Shown: positions 42,675-52,230, counted from the first letter of the stretch. The stretch: DNA of 64,000 nucleotides from Aquibacillus koreensis (GCF_025154055.1 NZ_JAOALK010000031.1:124001-188000), one strand, 5' to 3'. The notes: generated by a model from the sequence alone, not told the origin. Translations and numbers: made by a program.

Positions 42675-43250
42675 CTAATCTTCAAACCCTCTTTCTGTAA
42701 CATAGCCTTCCACACTCCATATGTTAAGCTGTTGTTCCTTTGCGCGATTCTGTGCCTTCATTAATCTGTCAAAATTCGTATAAGGTGGATCATAGATATA
42801 AGCTAATCGTGCGAATCCTTCTTCTAATAGCAGTTCGTTGAATAATTTATCCTCGACCCACAAATAAGCCAAAAGTCGATCATATTTGTCTCTTCTAGGA
42901 CCATCATATTCGAGACGGACTTTTTGCCCTGTTAATTCATTTTCTGCAAAACTACTCGCTTCAGGACCATATTTTTGGACGGGGCGATCTTGTGCTTTTG
43001 TTTCTGGCGTGTCCACTAGTAATAAACGAACAGTTTCTTCCTTACCATCTATATTCACTTTCATTGTATCGCCATCGACTACTCGATTTACCTTTGCATC
43101 AACTAGCTCGGATTGCGTTGTTTCATTTTGTGCGGTCGTAGTGTTTTCCTCTTCAGGAACTGGACTCTTTTCGTTTGTTCCAAGTTGATTGGTCATACAT
43201 CCACTTATAGAAATTCCAAATAGGATAGCGAAAAACAATTTTTTAAACAT
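42675..43250 (-). CDS. Thermonuclease-family lipoprotein
   Basis: 191-residue Staphylococcal-nuclease-like enzyme. A lipobox (ILFGISISGC) gives a membrane-anchored lipoprotein after signal peptidase II. A low-complexity linker follows (SPVPEEENTTTAQNETTQSE). The SNase domain covers about 50-185: RVVDGDTMKV, the catalytic pattern VRLLLVDTPET, and EYDGPRRDKYDRLLAYLWV with the paired acidic and arginine residues. Start is the ATG at 43248-43250 after TTGGAGGC. Cleaves DNA and RNA outside the membrane. First ordinary chromosomal gene after the island. Confidence 0.92.
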   Translation of the reverse strand: MFKKLFFAILFGISISGCMTNQLGTNEKSPVPEEENTTTAQNETTQSELVDAKVNRVVDGDTMKVNIDGKEETVRLLLVDTPETKAQDRPVQKYGPEASSFAENELTGQKVRLEYDGPRRDKYDRLLAYLWVEDKLFNELLLEEGFARLAYIYDPPYTNFDRLMKAQNRAKEQQLNIWSVEGYVTERGFED

Positions 43251-43476
43251 AATGATTGCCTCCAATTCTTCCTTGTTCATTGTAAGGTAAATGGCTAAGC
43301 AAGGGAAGAAAATCATTTAGAAGGAAAATAATTGAAATTATTTTTGAAAAGAAGCATGAATTAATTGTGATGTTACATACAATATGTAGTGATTGTTTAA
43401 CGATTTTATGTTTGAGGTATGAATAGTCTATGAAAGTAACATACTATCAATAAAAGTGAGAGAAGGAAGTGTATCT

Positions 43477-43896
43477 ATGAATATGGTGATGATAATCTAT
43501 GGGGTAATTGTCCTAATAGCTTTTTTTGCGAGTTATAAATATGTAACGTATATGATGAACGAATCCGATATAAACCTAAGTACGAATGTATTTGTTTCGA
43601 GCATGATCAACTTGGCTGCCTTTACACTCATAGCGTTTAGTTGGTTTATATATCTTGGCACAGAAGGAATTTCTACATTTCTGAATGGACTGGAGATGGG
43701 CGCTTGGGTGTACTTAAGTAGCGAAGTAATCTTGATTGCTATTCTGCTATACAAATATAAGAAAGAAGAGATAACTACTGGTGCAACGGTATGCTGGGAT
43801 TTTATTAGAACAAATAGTTTAAAAGCGTACGAAACAATGAAAACAGTAATGGAAAACCTCGCTCTTTTTATAAGAAAAAGAAAGCATAATAATTAA
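43477..43896 (+). CDS. Small membrane protein, unknown
   Basis: 139 residues with three predicted helices (MNMVMIIYGVIVLIAFFASY, SSMINLAAFTLIAFSWFIYL, GAWVYLSSEVILIAILLYKY) and a basic C-terminal cytosolic tail ending RKRKHNN. The ATG at 43477 follows GAAGGAAGTG. No family recognised. Convergent with the DUF4129 operon across a shared terminator. Confidence 0.7.
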   Translation: MNMVMIIYGVIVLIAFFASYKYVTYMMNESDINLSTNVFVSSMINLAAFTLIAFSWFIYLGTEGISTFLNGLEMGAWVYLSSEVILIAILLYKYKKEEITTGATVCWDFIRTNSLKAYETMKTVMENLALFIRKRKHNN

Positions 43897-43898
43897 AT

Positions 43899-43946
43899 GA
43901 GATAAGGTGCCTGAATCGTTGCGATCCAGAGCACTTTATCTTTATT
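43899..43946. terminator. Bidirectional terminator
   Basis: GATAAGGTGC/GCACTTTATC with an inner CTGAATC/GATCCAG stem lies between convergent genes; TTTATTG follows on the plus strand. Confidence 0.75.
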
Positions 43947-45126
43947 GTTGTTCCATTTGGAATCTAATTTTTTTCATTTGTTCTTTGAATTGAGCTTCTT
44001 CTTCTTTTGAAATCTGTTTGTTTCCATATCTTACATTTTGATACAAATCGATTCCTTCTAACGGTAGTTGAAGTCGTTTAAACCAATCGGTGAGGCTTTC
44101 TCCCCGTTTTCTTCCACATCCTCGTTTGTGACTGAATTTCTCTAAATCAAAGATTTCTTTTCGAATCATATTGTTCGGTTTTTTTACCACGAAAGGAAAT
44201 TTTGCTTTGTCTTGTGTTTGTAATGCTGGCAATTTAGATATTGTTGCATAGACATTTTTTTCTGTTGCAATTTCTCTGTGCATGATTTTCCGGAAGATGA
44301 CGAATGAGGCGATTACAACCAAAATGATAAGGAAACTATTTAAGATCCAGTAGCTAATTTCTGTAATGTTCACTTCATTAGCCGTAGCTACTGGATTCAT
44401 TTCATTTTGTTGAAATCTAGTAAGGTTCCCCTCCATATTGTCCTTAAGCTTACGTTGTTCATCCTCATAGGAAGACATATCAAGATGTATCCATTCGTCT
44501 AATAATAGAAAGGACCACGTTGTAATAGTCACAAGTATCTTGCCCAAGAATACATAGACCCATCTGATAAAATCAAAGAGTAACCATAGCAAGGTGCCTA
44601 CAATAAACGGGCTAGATAAAAGAAACAAGATTGCTTTTTTATTGAATCTATTATTTTGATTCTCAATGAAGTAATTGCTAAATGTAGCCCCACCTACTAG
44701 AACAAAGAATTGTAATAAAACAAGAAAAATCACACCTGTATCATTAGAGAAAACTAAAATTCCCATTACGATCATGAATGTTAGGACAAATAGAATAATC
44801 TGATGATTATGATTGGCAATTTCTTGGTGTGCAATGTATCTCCAACAAAAAACGATGGCGACTAGTAGACTTATAAATAAAGGGTAATGTAATAGAAAAT
44901 ATGCACAACAGGCTATTAGAAAAGTTGTTATTACAATTGGACCAAACTTATTTGAATGTTTTCCTACTAGAGTGTAAGTCGTAATCGATCCAATCGTTAA
45001 ACTCAAATAAAGGACCAAAGAGAAAGTCTCGTTTGCTAGAAAAAATAAAAGCAGGAGGATAAAATAAAACACGATCATCTCACTAAGCCATTGATAAATT
45101 CTAGTTATCAAAAGGTTTGCTTCCAT
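43942..45126 (-). CDS. DUF4129 membrane protein (third gene of the MoxR operon)
   Basis: 394 residues. Residues 1-200 contain about six membrane helices. A cytosolic or extracytosolic linker follows, then one more helix (WILNSFLIILVVIASFVIF). The C-terminal DUF4129 region carries KRGESLTDWFKRL and a charged end. In B. subtilis YebA this domain is joined to a transglutaminase-like domain; here no Cys-His-Asp transglutaminase core is visible, so the protein is shorter. AGGAGGAGAATCTG precedes the ATG. It is 12 bases after the DUF58 gene, so one operon. Confidence 0.78.
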   Translation of the reverse strand: MEANLLITRIYQWLSEMIVFYFILLLLFFLANETFSLVLYLSLTIGSITTYTLVGKHSNKFGPIVITTFLIACCAYFLLHYPLFISLLVAIVFCWRYIAHQEIANHNHQIILFVLTFMIVMGILVFSNDTGVIFLVLLQFFVLVGGATFSNYFIENQNNRFNKKAILFLLSSPFIVGTLLWLLFDFIRWVYVFLGKILVTITTWSFLLLDEWIHLDMSSYEDEQRKLKDNMEGNLTRFQQNEMNPVATANEVNITEISYWILNSFLIILVVIASFVIFRKIMHREIATEKNVYATISKLPALQTQDKAKFPFVVKKPNNMIRKEIFDLEKFSHKRGCGRKRGESLTDWFKRLQLPLEGIDLYQNVRYGNKQISKEEEAQFKEQMKKIRFQMEQQ

Positions 45127-45138
45127 CAGATTCTCCTC

Positions 45139-46332
45139 CTATAACCGTTTAATCCAATATAGATCTTCTGTATCTTGAATGGCAAAAACTTGTGTACCTT
45201 TTTTCTTCCATGCATGCAGATAGGAAAGATCGTGAACATTTACTTCGCCAATATAAATAATAGTTCTATGTTGGTGTATCTGTTTATTTAATTGATGTAA
45301 CAATTTACGAAAGGAATAAAGTCTGTCACTCGATTTAACTCTAGCTAAGAGATTTAACAACCTTTTTAGATGGATTTTTCCTTCACCTTTGCTTGTCTTC
45401 ATGTATCCAACTGAACCAGCTGATTCTATATTTATGTGTAATTCAAACGGTAGTCCTTGCTGGGTGGCTGTATAGCACAATTGTGTAGCAACAGAAAGGT
45501 AGTCTTCTAACTTTTTTGAAATATAGGCATTTCCAATTCTGCTAAACTCTTCTGTATTGATCACGATCGTCCAAGACATATCCCATTTACGTTCAAATGT
45601 TTTTGTTTGTAATTGCTGCATCTTTGCACTTGCTTTCCAATGAACGCTTTGAAGAGAATCAGACATGACATAATTTCTAGTACCAATGTTTTCGGACAAA
45701 TCTTCAAAAGGGGAAATTGGTGCCCGATTATTCCCATAGTAATGAGTCATAATTTTTTCCAAACCGTGAACAGACTTCGCCTCAGGATAGACAACAAGTT
45801 CTGTGGCAGGCAATGTATGTAGTTGTAACGTAATATTTTCAAAACTGAACATATTAGGAAATGTGTAATATAAATGAGAGATCTTGGTTACCCCTCGTCG
45901 TTCGGCTTTAAAAGCACAAGTAACGACAACTTTACTAGTCCCAGGTATGGATAGTGGGAGGGATGTTATCGTTAAGTCATCTACTCCTTTTGTTTGTTTA
46001 AAATTCTGTTCCTTCACAGTTGCATTCGTAGCAAAAGTAAACCATCCATTTTGAATCGGAATTTTTGAATGGTTTTCGAACGTTAACGGAATTTCAATTT
46101 GATCCCCAGGACGCATTTGGAATACGCCTTTATCAGCATCCATGACTAGCTTCGTACCGACAAATCGATTAAATAAGATAGTCAATAATCCAAAAGCAAG
46201 GATAAAAGCGGCAAGCAAATATAATATTGATCGGTCAAACATGATACCGAAAACGATACAAATAATCCCAATATCTATAAGAAGTGCGGTTTGCTTTTTG
46301 GTAGAACTTTGCTCTTTCTGAAATAAAATCAT
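45139..46332 (-). CDS. DUF58 domain protein (YeaD type)
   Basis: 397 residues with two N-terminal helices (about 15-60), an Ig-like beta region (MRPGDQIEIPLTFENHSKIP) and the DUF58 vWA-like domain with the hallmark YVMSDSLQSVHWKASAKMQQ (about residue 215-235). Partners of MoxR ATPases; the pair is thought to assemble or control membrane complexes. The start ATG overlaps the moxR stop by four bases (ATGA), showing coupled translation. Middle gene of the three-gene operon. Confidence 0.88.
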   Translation of the reverse strand: MILFQKEQSSTKKQTALLIDIGIICIVFGIMFDRSILYLLAAFILAFGLLTILFNRFVGTKLVMDADKGVFQMRPGDQIEIPLTFENHSKIPIQNGWFTFATNATVKEQNFKQTKGVDDLTITSLPLSIPGTSKVVVTCAFKAERRGVTKISHLYYTFPNMFSFENITLQLHTLPATELVVYPEAKSVHGLEKIMTHYYGNNRAPISPFEDLSENIGTRNYVMSDSLQSVHWKASAKMQQLQTKTFERKWDMSWTIVINTEEFSRIGNAYISKKLEDYLSVATQLCYTATQQGLPFELHINIESAGSVGYMKTSKGEGKIHLKRLLNLLARVKSSDRLYSFRKLLHQLNKQIHQHRTIIYIGEVNVHDLSYLHAWKKKGTQVFAIQDTEDLYWIKRL

Positions 46333-47285
46333 TCTTTTACCTCTAGTTCAACAGGAACATCTACGGCTTTCACCAATTCTTGTACGACTTGTTTGGTTGT
46401 TTTTCTTAGCGCTGCTTCCATTGTAAGAACGAGGCGATGACCGAAAATATCCATCATTAGATTTTTTGCATCATCAGGAGTGATATACGATCTCCCTTTT
46501 ATGAAAGCACGTGCCTGGCATGCGCGCATCCAACCAAGCACTGCCCGGGTACTTATTCCTACCTCAATATCAGCATGTTCTCTTGTTAATCTGGCTATGT
46601 GTAACATATAGTCCACAACTGTCTCTGTTACTTCTATTTCTTTCACTTTTTGCTTCAAGATTGCAATTGTTTCTAATGACAATTCCGTTTCCAAGTTATC
46701 TAATGGCTCCATGATACGATACGTCTCAAGGATGCTTTTTTCTTCTTCAAAAGATGGATAAGCCATTTCTAGTTTGAATAAAAATCGATCGAGTTGTGCT
46801 TCAGGTAATGGAAAGGTCCCGTGATTATTGTCAATTGGATTTTGTGTTGCAATCACGAAAAAAGGTTTTGGTAAGGTGATTGTTTCGCCATCAATAGTTG
46901 CTTGATGTTCCCCCATTGCTTCTAGCAAACTAGATTGTGTTTTTGGTGTTGCTCTATTTATTTCATCAGCTAGCAGAATGTTAGTAACTACTGGGCCAGT
47001 TTTTAATTCGAATTCTTGCTTTTTAGGATTGAACAATTGAATGCCTGTAACATCACTTGGCAATACATCAGGAGTAAATTGTATTCTGCTAAACTTGCCG
47101 TTAAGGATTTTAGCAAAACTCGTAGCTAGCTTTGTTTTTCCTGAGCCTGGAACACTTTCTAGTAAAACATGTCCATCTGATAACAAGGCAATAAATAATT
47201 TCTCAACGATCTCTTCTTTGCCTATAATCACTTTACCTATTTCTTTTATTGCAACTTCTACAGCCTTTATCGATTCATTCATCAT
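46329..47285 (-). CDS. MoxR family AAA ATPase
   Basis: 318 residues. Walker A as LLESVPGSGKTKLATSFA, Walker B as NILLADEINRATPKTQSSLL, sensor 1 in FFVIATQNPID and the arginine finger region PEAQLDRFLFKLEM. Typical MoxR chaperone-like ATPase acting with the DUF58 protein. I use the ATG ATG at 47283-47285 after GGGGAGTC; a frame opening further upstream lacks a ribosome-binding site. First gene of the operon with DUF58 and DUF4129 proteins, as B. subtilis yeaC-yeaD-yebA. Confidence 0.92.
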   Translation of the reverse strand: MMNESIKAVEVAIKEIGKVIIGKEEIVEKLFIALLSDGHVLLESVPGSGKTKLATSFAKILNGKFSRIQFTPDVLPSDVTGIQLFNPKKQEFELKTGPVVTNILLADEINRATPKTQSSLLEAMGEHQATIDGETITLPKPFFVIATQNPIDNNHGTFPLPEAQLDRFLFKLEMAYPSFEEEKSILETYRIMEPLDNLETELSLETIAILKQKVKEIEVTETVVDYMLHIARLTREHADIEVGISTRAVLGWMRACQARAFIKGRSYITPDDAKNLMMDIFGHRLVLTMEAALRKTTKQVVQELVKAVDVPVELEVKE

Positions 47286-47461
47286 CTTGTTGACTCCCCT
47301 AGCTAAAATTATATATTTTACATATTTTATCACAGAAGGGGTGGAGAGTGCCTAGTTTAATCACTGTATTAGAGGGAATTAATATAGGTATATTTTAGTA
47401 AAAAAGGAACCAAGATAGGTAATAATTGTTCGCCAAAATGTAAAAAAGGCAGGCGGTCGTA

Positions 47462-49687
47462 ATTAGTCAATCAGAATATAAGTTAAAACCACTATCCATT
47501 ATCATCATCTTTCTCGTTTTCTTATTTGAAGTTTTAAGCTTCATTTTCGTATTACAATACCTTGATAACCATACTTTTATGGTTGTGGTACACAGTTTAT
47601 TAATTCTCAGTACACTTTTCTTACTTATCATCTTATATAAAGAATTAATTAAGTCGAAAAAAGAACCTAGTGATCCTGACGATCATTTAAATAACATCTT
47701 TGACTCTTTGGATGTAGCGATATGGTCTCATAACTTAAAATCAGATGTTTTATTAATAACACCTGGCATTGAAAAACTTTATGGCTACAAGCAAGAGCAG
47801 TTCTATCAGGATACATTACTATGGAGAAGAGTAATACATCCCGATGATTTATACGTACTAAGAGAAAGAGAAAATAGCTTTAAATTAGGCAAGCCTTGGA
47901 CAAGTGTGTATCGTATTAATCGTCCGGATGGAGAGGTTCGTTGGATTCAAGACAAGGGCTTTCCGACGTTAGATAAGCATGGTGCACTCGTTTACTTTGC
48001 AAGTGTGCTATTTGATATAACAGATCGAAAGGAAAGTGAGGACCTTTATCGAGGACTAGTTGAATTATCCCCTGATGTCATTGCTGTTATTTATAATGGT
48101 AATTTTGTATATATCAATGAATCAGGTGTTAAGATGTTAGGTGCAAAGAATCAAAAGGAACTTCTAAATAAGTCGGTAACTATGTTTTTATCTAACGATG
48201 AATATACTAAGATTCAGAACCAATTGAAGGATTGTGTGAAGAATGAAAAATCAATGTCACTTCGGATCGAATTATCGATAACAAGATTAAATGGAGTGCC
48301 CATGGATTTGGAATTATCGATCATGCCGAACTTATACGGGGGGCGGAAGGCATTTCAATTAATTGGTAGAGATATCACTGAGCGCAAAAGATCTGAAAAA
48401 GTCATTCATCAAATGGCGTATTACGATAGTTTAACAGGAGTTTCGAATAGGAATGGATTAAAGCAGAAATTGGATGAGCTAATCAACTATCGTTCAAGTG
48501 TTACTTTTGGTGTGTTTTTTTTGGATTTGGATCGTTTTAAACTTATTAATGATACGAGAGGACATTCAACAGGAGATTTACTCTTAAAAGCAGTAGCAAG
48601 ACAATTAACAATGATTGTACAACATGACGGACAAGTTTTTAGACAAGGCGGAGATGAATTTATCATACTTCTTGAAGGAAAAAGTAAAAAAGAAGTACGA
48701 GCTTTTGCAAAGCAAATCTTGCATGTATTCTCTATCCCAATAGAGATCGAGAAACAAGAGTTCTATATTACACCGAGTATAGGTATAAGTATGTATCCAG
48801 AGGACGGAAAAGAGCAAGAAAGTTTATTAAGAAGAGCAGATGCTGCCATGTATAATGCAAAAGCACAAGGTAAAAACACGTTTCAATTTTACTACGCTGA
48901 ACTTGATAAAGGTACATCTAGAAAGATGGAACTAGATAACGCTTTAAGAAAAGCGATTGAATTAAATCAACTATTTCTTTGTTACCAACCTAAAATTCAC
49001 TTAGAGACGGGTGAGGTGTTAGGAGTGGAAGCATTACTTCGTTGGGACCACCCTTCATTAGGATTAATTTATCCAGATGAGTTTATTTCACTCGCAGAGG
49101 AAACAGGATTAATTGTGCCAATTGGTCAGTGGGTAATCCAAAGGGCTTTGGAGCAGAGTAAGGATTGGGAAGAAAAAGGCCTAGGTAAGATTAATGTAGC
49201 AGTAAATATATCTGTAAGACAGATGCAAGACGATTCCTTTGTTAACACAGTAGAGCAAATTGTTGAAGATGTAGGAATGGAACCCTCTCGACTTGAGCTT
49301 GAAATAACCGAGAGTATTATGCAGGACCCAGAGAGGTCTGTAGCTATATTGCACAAATTAAAGGCTCTAAACATCATGTTAGCGATCGATGACTTTGGCA
49401 CGGGCTACTCATCCTTAAGTAAGCTTCGATATTTACCTATTGATCACATTAAAATAGATAAATCATTTGTCGATGATATACCTGACTTTACGGAAAGAGG
49501 ATCGATTGTAAAGGCTATAATTGAAATGGGCAAAAGCTTAAACTTTACCATCATTGCAGAAGGTATAGAAAAGGAAGAGCAAATTGCATTTTTAGTTGAA
49601 AATTCATGCATTATTGGACAAGGGTATCACCTAAGTGTACCGTTGACTGCAGAGCAAATAGAGCTCTTCTTGAAAAAACAAATGTAG
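47462..49687 (+). CDS. PAS-PAS-GGDEF-EAL membrane c-di-GMP enzyme
   Basis: Bifunctional-type c-di-GMP protein. From the ATG at 47579: one helix, PAS-PAC (about 35-155), a second PAS (about 160-275; YRGLVELSPDVIAVIYNGNF), GGDEF (about 285-445) with intact RQGGDEF, and EAL (about 455-702) with VEALLRWDHP, LEITESIM, IDDFGTGYSS and AEGIE. All catalytic EAL residues I can check are present. No RxxD inhibition site is seen. No ribosome-binding site precedes that ATG. The same frame is open upstream and adds a first helix (PLSIIIIFLVFLFEVLSFIF); the only placed start is an ATT at 47462 after AAGGCAGG. I annotate the longer form. Confidence 0.85.
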   Translation: MSQSEYKLKPLSIIIIFLVFLFEVLSFIFVLQYLDNHTFMVVVHSLLILSTLFLLIILYKELIKSKKEPSDPDDHLNNIFDSLDVAIWSHNLKSDVLLITPGIEKLYGYKQEQFYQDTLLWRRVIHPDDLYVLRERENSFKLGKPWTSVYRINRPDGEVRWIQDKGFPTLDKHGALVYFASVLFDITDRKESEDLYRGLVELSPDVIAVIYNGNFVYINESGVKMLGAKNQKELLNKSVTMFLSNDEYTKIQNQLKDCVKNEKSMSLRIELSITRLNGVPMDLELSIMPNLYGGRKAFQLIGRDITERKRSEKVIHQMAYYDSLTGVSNRNGLKQKLDELINYRSSVTFGVFFLDLDRFKLINDTRGHSTGDLLLKAVARQLTMIVQHDGQVFRQGGDEFIILLEGKSKKEVRAFAKQILHVFSIPIEIEKQEFYITPSIGISMYPEDGKEQESLLRRADAAMYNAKAQGKNTFQFYYAELDKGTSRKMELDNALRKAIELNQLFLCYQPKIHLETGEVLGVEALLRWDHPSLGLIYPDEFISLAEETGLIVPIGQWVIQRALEQSKDWEEKGLGKINVAVNISVRQMQDDSFVNTVEQIVEDVGMEPSRLELEITESIMQDPERSVAILHKLKALNIMLAIDDFGTGYSSLSKLRYLPIDHIKIDKSFVDDIPDFTERGSIVKAIIEMGKSLNFTIIAEGIEKEEQIAFLVENSCIIGQGYHLSVPLTAEQIELFLKKQM

Positions 49688-49846
49688 ATTCATTGTGAGT
49701 GTTGAATAGGAAAAAACTTGTCGTATCTCTTATGAAATGGAGATACGACTTTTCATCGGGACTATAAATTTGTCATATTGTCATGGATAATGATATAAAA
49801 TGGAGGAAGACTAATGTTTTCATAAGATGTGATTCGGAGGATTGTC

Positions 49847-50680
49847 ATGAGAAAAACACTGCTTATATGTATTTCTTTTTTCTTGATGGTGACTGCTATC
49901 TTTAGAAAAGTGTATAAGGATACCAATCGATTTAAAGTGAACAATGTGGAGTTTGTTACGAACAAAATTCCTGTTGGCTCAAACTTTACTATTTTGCAAC
50001 TAACAGATATACATAATAAAGTATTTGGAGAAAACAATGAAGAACTAATAGCTACCATTAAAAGTAGGGATGCAGATATTATTGTTATCACCGGAGATCT
50101 AATAGACAGATTGACGGAAGAATTCGATCATGCTTTTCATTTGATAGAAAAACTCGTGGCGATCAATGAAAAGGTATATTATGTATCTGGTAATCATGAG
50201 TGTGATCACCCTCATAAAGAATTGTTCTTTGCTGGTTTAAAAGAACGAAAAGTAACGATTTTGGACAATACGAATGAGCTAGTAAACATTAATGGTGTGA
50301 CGTTTCAATTAGTAGGAGTAGCTAATGCTTCAACAGGACATCATCAGTTATCCCGCGCTTTAGCAAATATAAAAAATGATTATTACACGGTTTTATTGTC
50401 TCATGCCCCAAATATCATTGATGAGTACCACGATGCAAGTGTAGATTTAACTTTATGTGGGCACACACATGGTGGGCAGATAAGGCTTCCATTAGTTGGT
50501 GCCATTGTCGGACCAGATAACACATTTTTTCCGAAATTAGACAAAGGCACGTTTGAATTAGATCCTAACCAATATTTATACATTGATAGTGGGTTAGGAA
50601 CTACGGCAAGACCAATTCGTTTTATGAATCAGAGTCAATTTAGTTTTATAACGGTTAAGCATGAAAGAGAAAAAGGATAG
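49847..50680 (+). CDS. Membrane-anchored metallophosphoesterase
   Basis: 277 residues: an uncleaved N-terminal helix (LLICISFFLMVTAIF) then the calcineurin-like fold with motifs in order LQLTDIHNK, ITGDLIDR, VSGNHECD, LSHAPNIID and LCGHTHGGQIRLP. Similar to YkuE/YpbG-type phosphoesterases, for which UDP-diacylglucosamine or other phosphoesters have been discussed; the substrate cannot be told here. ATG at 49847 follows GGAGGATTGTC. Monocistronic with a shared terminator. Confidence 0.9.
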   Translation: MRKTLLICISFFLMVTAIFRKVYKDTNRFKVNNVEFVTNKIPVGSNFTILQLTDIHNKVFGENNEELIATIKSRDADIIVITGDLIDRLTEEFDHAFHLIEKLVAINEKVYYVSGNHECDHPHKELFFAGLKERKVTILDNTNELVNINGVTFQLVGVANASTGHHQLSRALANIKNDYYTVLLSHAPNIIDEYHDASVDLTLCGHTHGGQIRLPLVGAIVGPDNTFFPKLDKGTFELDPNQYLYIDSGLGTTARPIRFMNQSQFSFITVKHEREKG

Positions 50681-50717
50681 ATAAGGGCTTTGACCTCTTA
50701 TCTATCCTTTTCTTTTA
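50671..50717. terminator. Bidirectional terminator
   Basis: AAAAGGATAGATAAG and CTTATCTATCCTTTT form a perfect stem between convergent genes. Confidence 0.92.
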
Positions 50718-51332
50718 TTTGAAAATACCAAATGGTTTTCCAACAGGCAATGTTACTTTTCCGAAGTGTGTATTTAGTACACTTGCAGCAGAACCATAGA
50801 AACTAAAAATAGCAATTAAAAGTTCAGAGATAGCTGCTAATAAATGCATTGCTTCCGTTGCGATCCCTAAAGTCGATAGGGAAAGACCTATAAATAGAAA
50901 GTCAATAAGCACAAAAATGATAAATAACACTTTACTTGTTTCCATCGCTCCAACAGTCATAAACATACTAAAGATTAAATAACCAATAAATGCAACACCT
51001 AGCTGCTTAGTATCGACAGCTGCAGCTGCAGCTTCACCAAATACCCCATATTGAATTAACCAGGATGTACCTACACCTAGCCAAAACAACCCGAATGCAC
51101 CAAAGGCGGTTGTACCAAAAGTGTTATTGTGTTTAGCGTCTTGAAGACTAGCGATTAATTGTGCAATTCCTCCAAGAAAAATAGCCCATGGTAACACAAA
51201 TGATACTTCGTTTGTCCATCCTAATTTTGAAGAAGATGCGACAAGTGTAACCATTGCTAAACCAAATAATCCTAAAGCAGAAGGATCTGCTGTGATGATT
51301 TGGACACGTTGAATTTGTTGTGATTGATTCAT
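50715..51332 (-). CDS. GPR1/FUN34/YaaH family acetate-type transporter
   Basis: 205 residues, six membrane helices. The family signature near the start is ADPSALGLFGLAMVTLV (related to NPAPLGL). The conserved LPWAIFLGGIAQLIASL and NTFGTTAFGAFGLFWLGVG follow. Members such as SatP take up acetate or succinate with protons or act as channels. GGAGGTAACATC precedes the ATG. No acetate-metabolism gene lies nearby, so substrate is inferred from family. Confidence 0.92.
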   Translation of the reverse strand: MNQSQQIQRVQIITADPSALGLFGLAMVTLVASSSKLGWTNEVSFVLPWAIFLGGIAQLIASLQDAKHNNTFGTTAFGAFGLFWLGVGTSWLIQYGVFGEAAAAAVDTKQLGVAFIGYLIFSMFMTVGAMETSKVLFIIFVLIDFLFIGLSLSTLGIATEAMHLLAAISELLIAIFSFYGSAASVLNTHFGKVTLPVGKPFGIFK

Positions 51333-51496
51333 GATGTTACCTCCTATTAAACATACTTGTCTAATTTACAGAAAAAGCACGTGGTTGGCAATAGAAATTT
51401 TTAGTGATTGAAGAATTATTTTATTATTTAGGATGTTCGTTCAAAGAAATGTCATACAAGCTACTTGATCGACATGGTACATAAATACAAACCTTT

Positions 51497-51521
51497 CCGA
51501 ACATATTAAACATATGTTCGG
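51497..51521. promoter_or_regulatory. Perfect 10-base inverted repeat ahead of the DUF3892 gene
   Basis: CCGAACATAT, TAAAC, ATATGTTCGG. Its right half (AAACATATGTTCG, 51508-51520) is close to a Bacillus LexA/DinR box (CGAACATATGTTCG). The last base pair runs into the ribosome-binding site GGAGGTGAT, so it may be an operator or a hairpin affecting translation. Confidence 0.45.
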
Positions 51522-51531
51522 AGGTGATCGT

Positions 51532-51825
51532 TTGGATAACAAGGAGTTTGAACGCATTTATGATCAATACAAAAACCAAGGAGAAGAGCAAGGTACTGAA
51601 CAAGGAAAAGAAGAAATCGTAGCTGTTCGAAAAAATGATGATGGAGATCTCATTGCATTTAAAACAGAATCGGGTAGAGAGTTGGATTATTTGACTGCTC
51701 TTGATGAAGCAAAGGCAGGTAAACTTGCACATGTGGATGTGTTTCATAAATACGGTAGAGATATCATTCGTAGTGAGCCAGACGGAATCAAAGATAATAA
51801 CTTAGATCAATTGAATACGTTTTAA
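51532..51825 (+). CDS. DUF3892 family protein
   Basis: 97 residues. The N-terminal third is charged and glutamine-rich (YDQYKNQGEEQGTEQGKEE). The DUF3892 core is IVAVRKNDDGDLIAFKTESG followed by RELDYLTALDEAKAGKLA and the end GRDIIRSEPDG. TTG start chosen because GGAGGTGAT sits just ahead; the ATG six codons earlier has no site and lies inside the inverted repeat. Small proteins of this family are common in Bacillaceae and have no known role. Confidence 0.82.
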   Translation: MDNKEFERIYDQYKNQGEEQGTEQGKEEIVAVRKNDDGDLIAFKTESGRELDYLTALDEAKAGKLAHVDVFHKYGRDIIRSEPDGIKDNNLDQLNTF

Positions 51826-51888
51826 TAGCCAACTGTAAGTAAACGGAAATAAATGTAAGAATATCTTACGATAAAGGGTGTGTGCGAC

Positions 51889-52086
51889 ATGAATCAAGAA
51901 GTAAAAGTAGTGGAAGAACTTCAAAAAATGATGACAACAAACGAGGTACCAGTATCTGTTCAGGAAGATATTAATGAATTATGTCAAAAGTTTTCACAAG
52001 GTACTGCTTCTCTTAATGAGTTACAACATGGTGATCCATTTATAGAAGAGGTAGTACAAAAAGCAATTAAACGAATCGAACCCTAA
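51889..52086 (+). CDS. Unknown 65-residue protein
   Basis: MNQEVKVVEELQKMMTTNEV then SVQEDINELCQKFSQGTASL and VQKAIKRIEP. Acidic, helical, no motif known to me. AAAGGGTGTGTGCGAC precedes the ATG at 51889, and a terminator follows. It may share a transcript with the DUF3892 gene 63 bases upstream. Confidence 0.6.
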   Translation: MNQEVKVVEELQKMMTTNEVPVSVQEDINELCQKFSQGTASLNELQHGDPFIEEVVQKAIKRIEP

Positions 52087-52095
52087 TACTAGACA

Positions 52096-52130
52096 GAAGG
52101 GCAGGTGAACTTGTTCTCTGTCCTTTTTTC
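52096..52130 (+). terminator. Terminator of the small-gene pair
   Basis: AAGGGCAGGTGAAC and GTTCTCTGTCCTT pair with a few mismatches, followed by TTTTTC. Confidence 0.75.
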
Positions 52131-52230
52131 TGTTTTCTCCGGCTAGAAACTTGGTGTATAATGCTTAAATAGTGCAAGCATTTATTTTACATACAAATGG
52201 GACTTGATTGGCTGTCCCAAAGGAGTCAAC

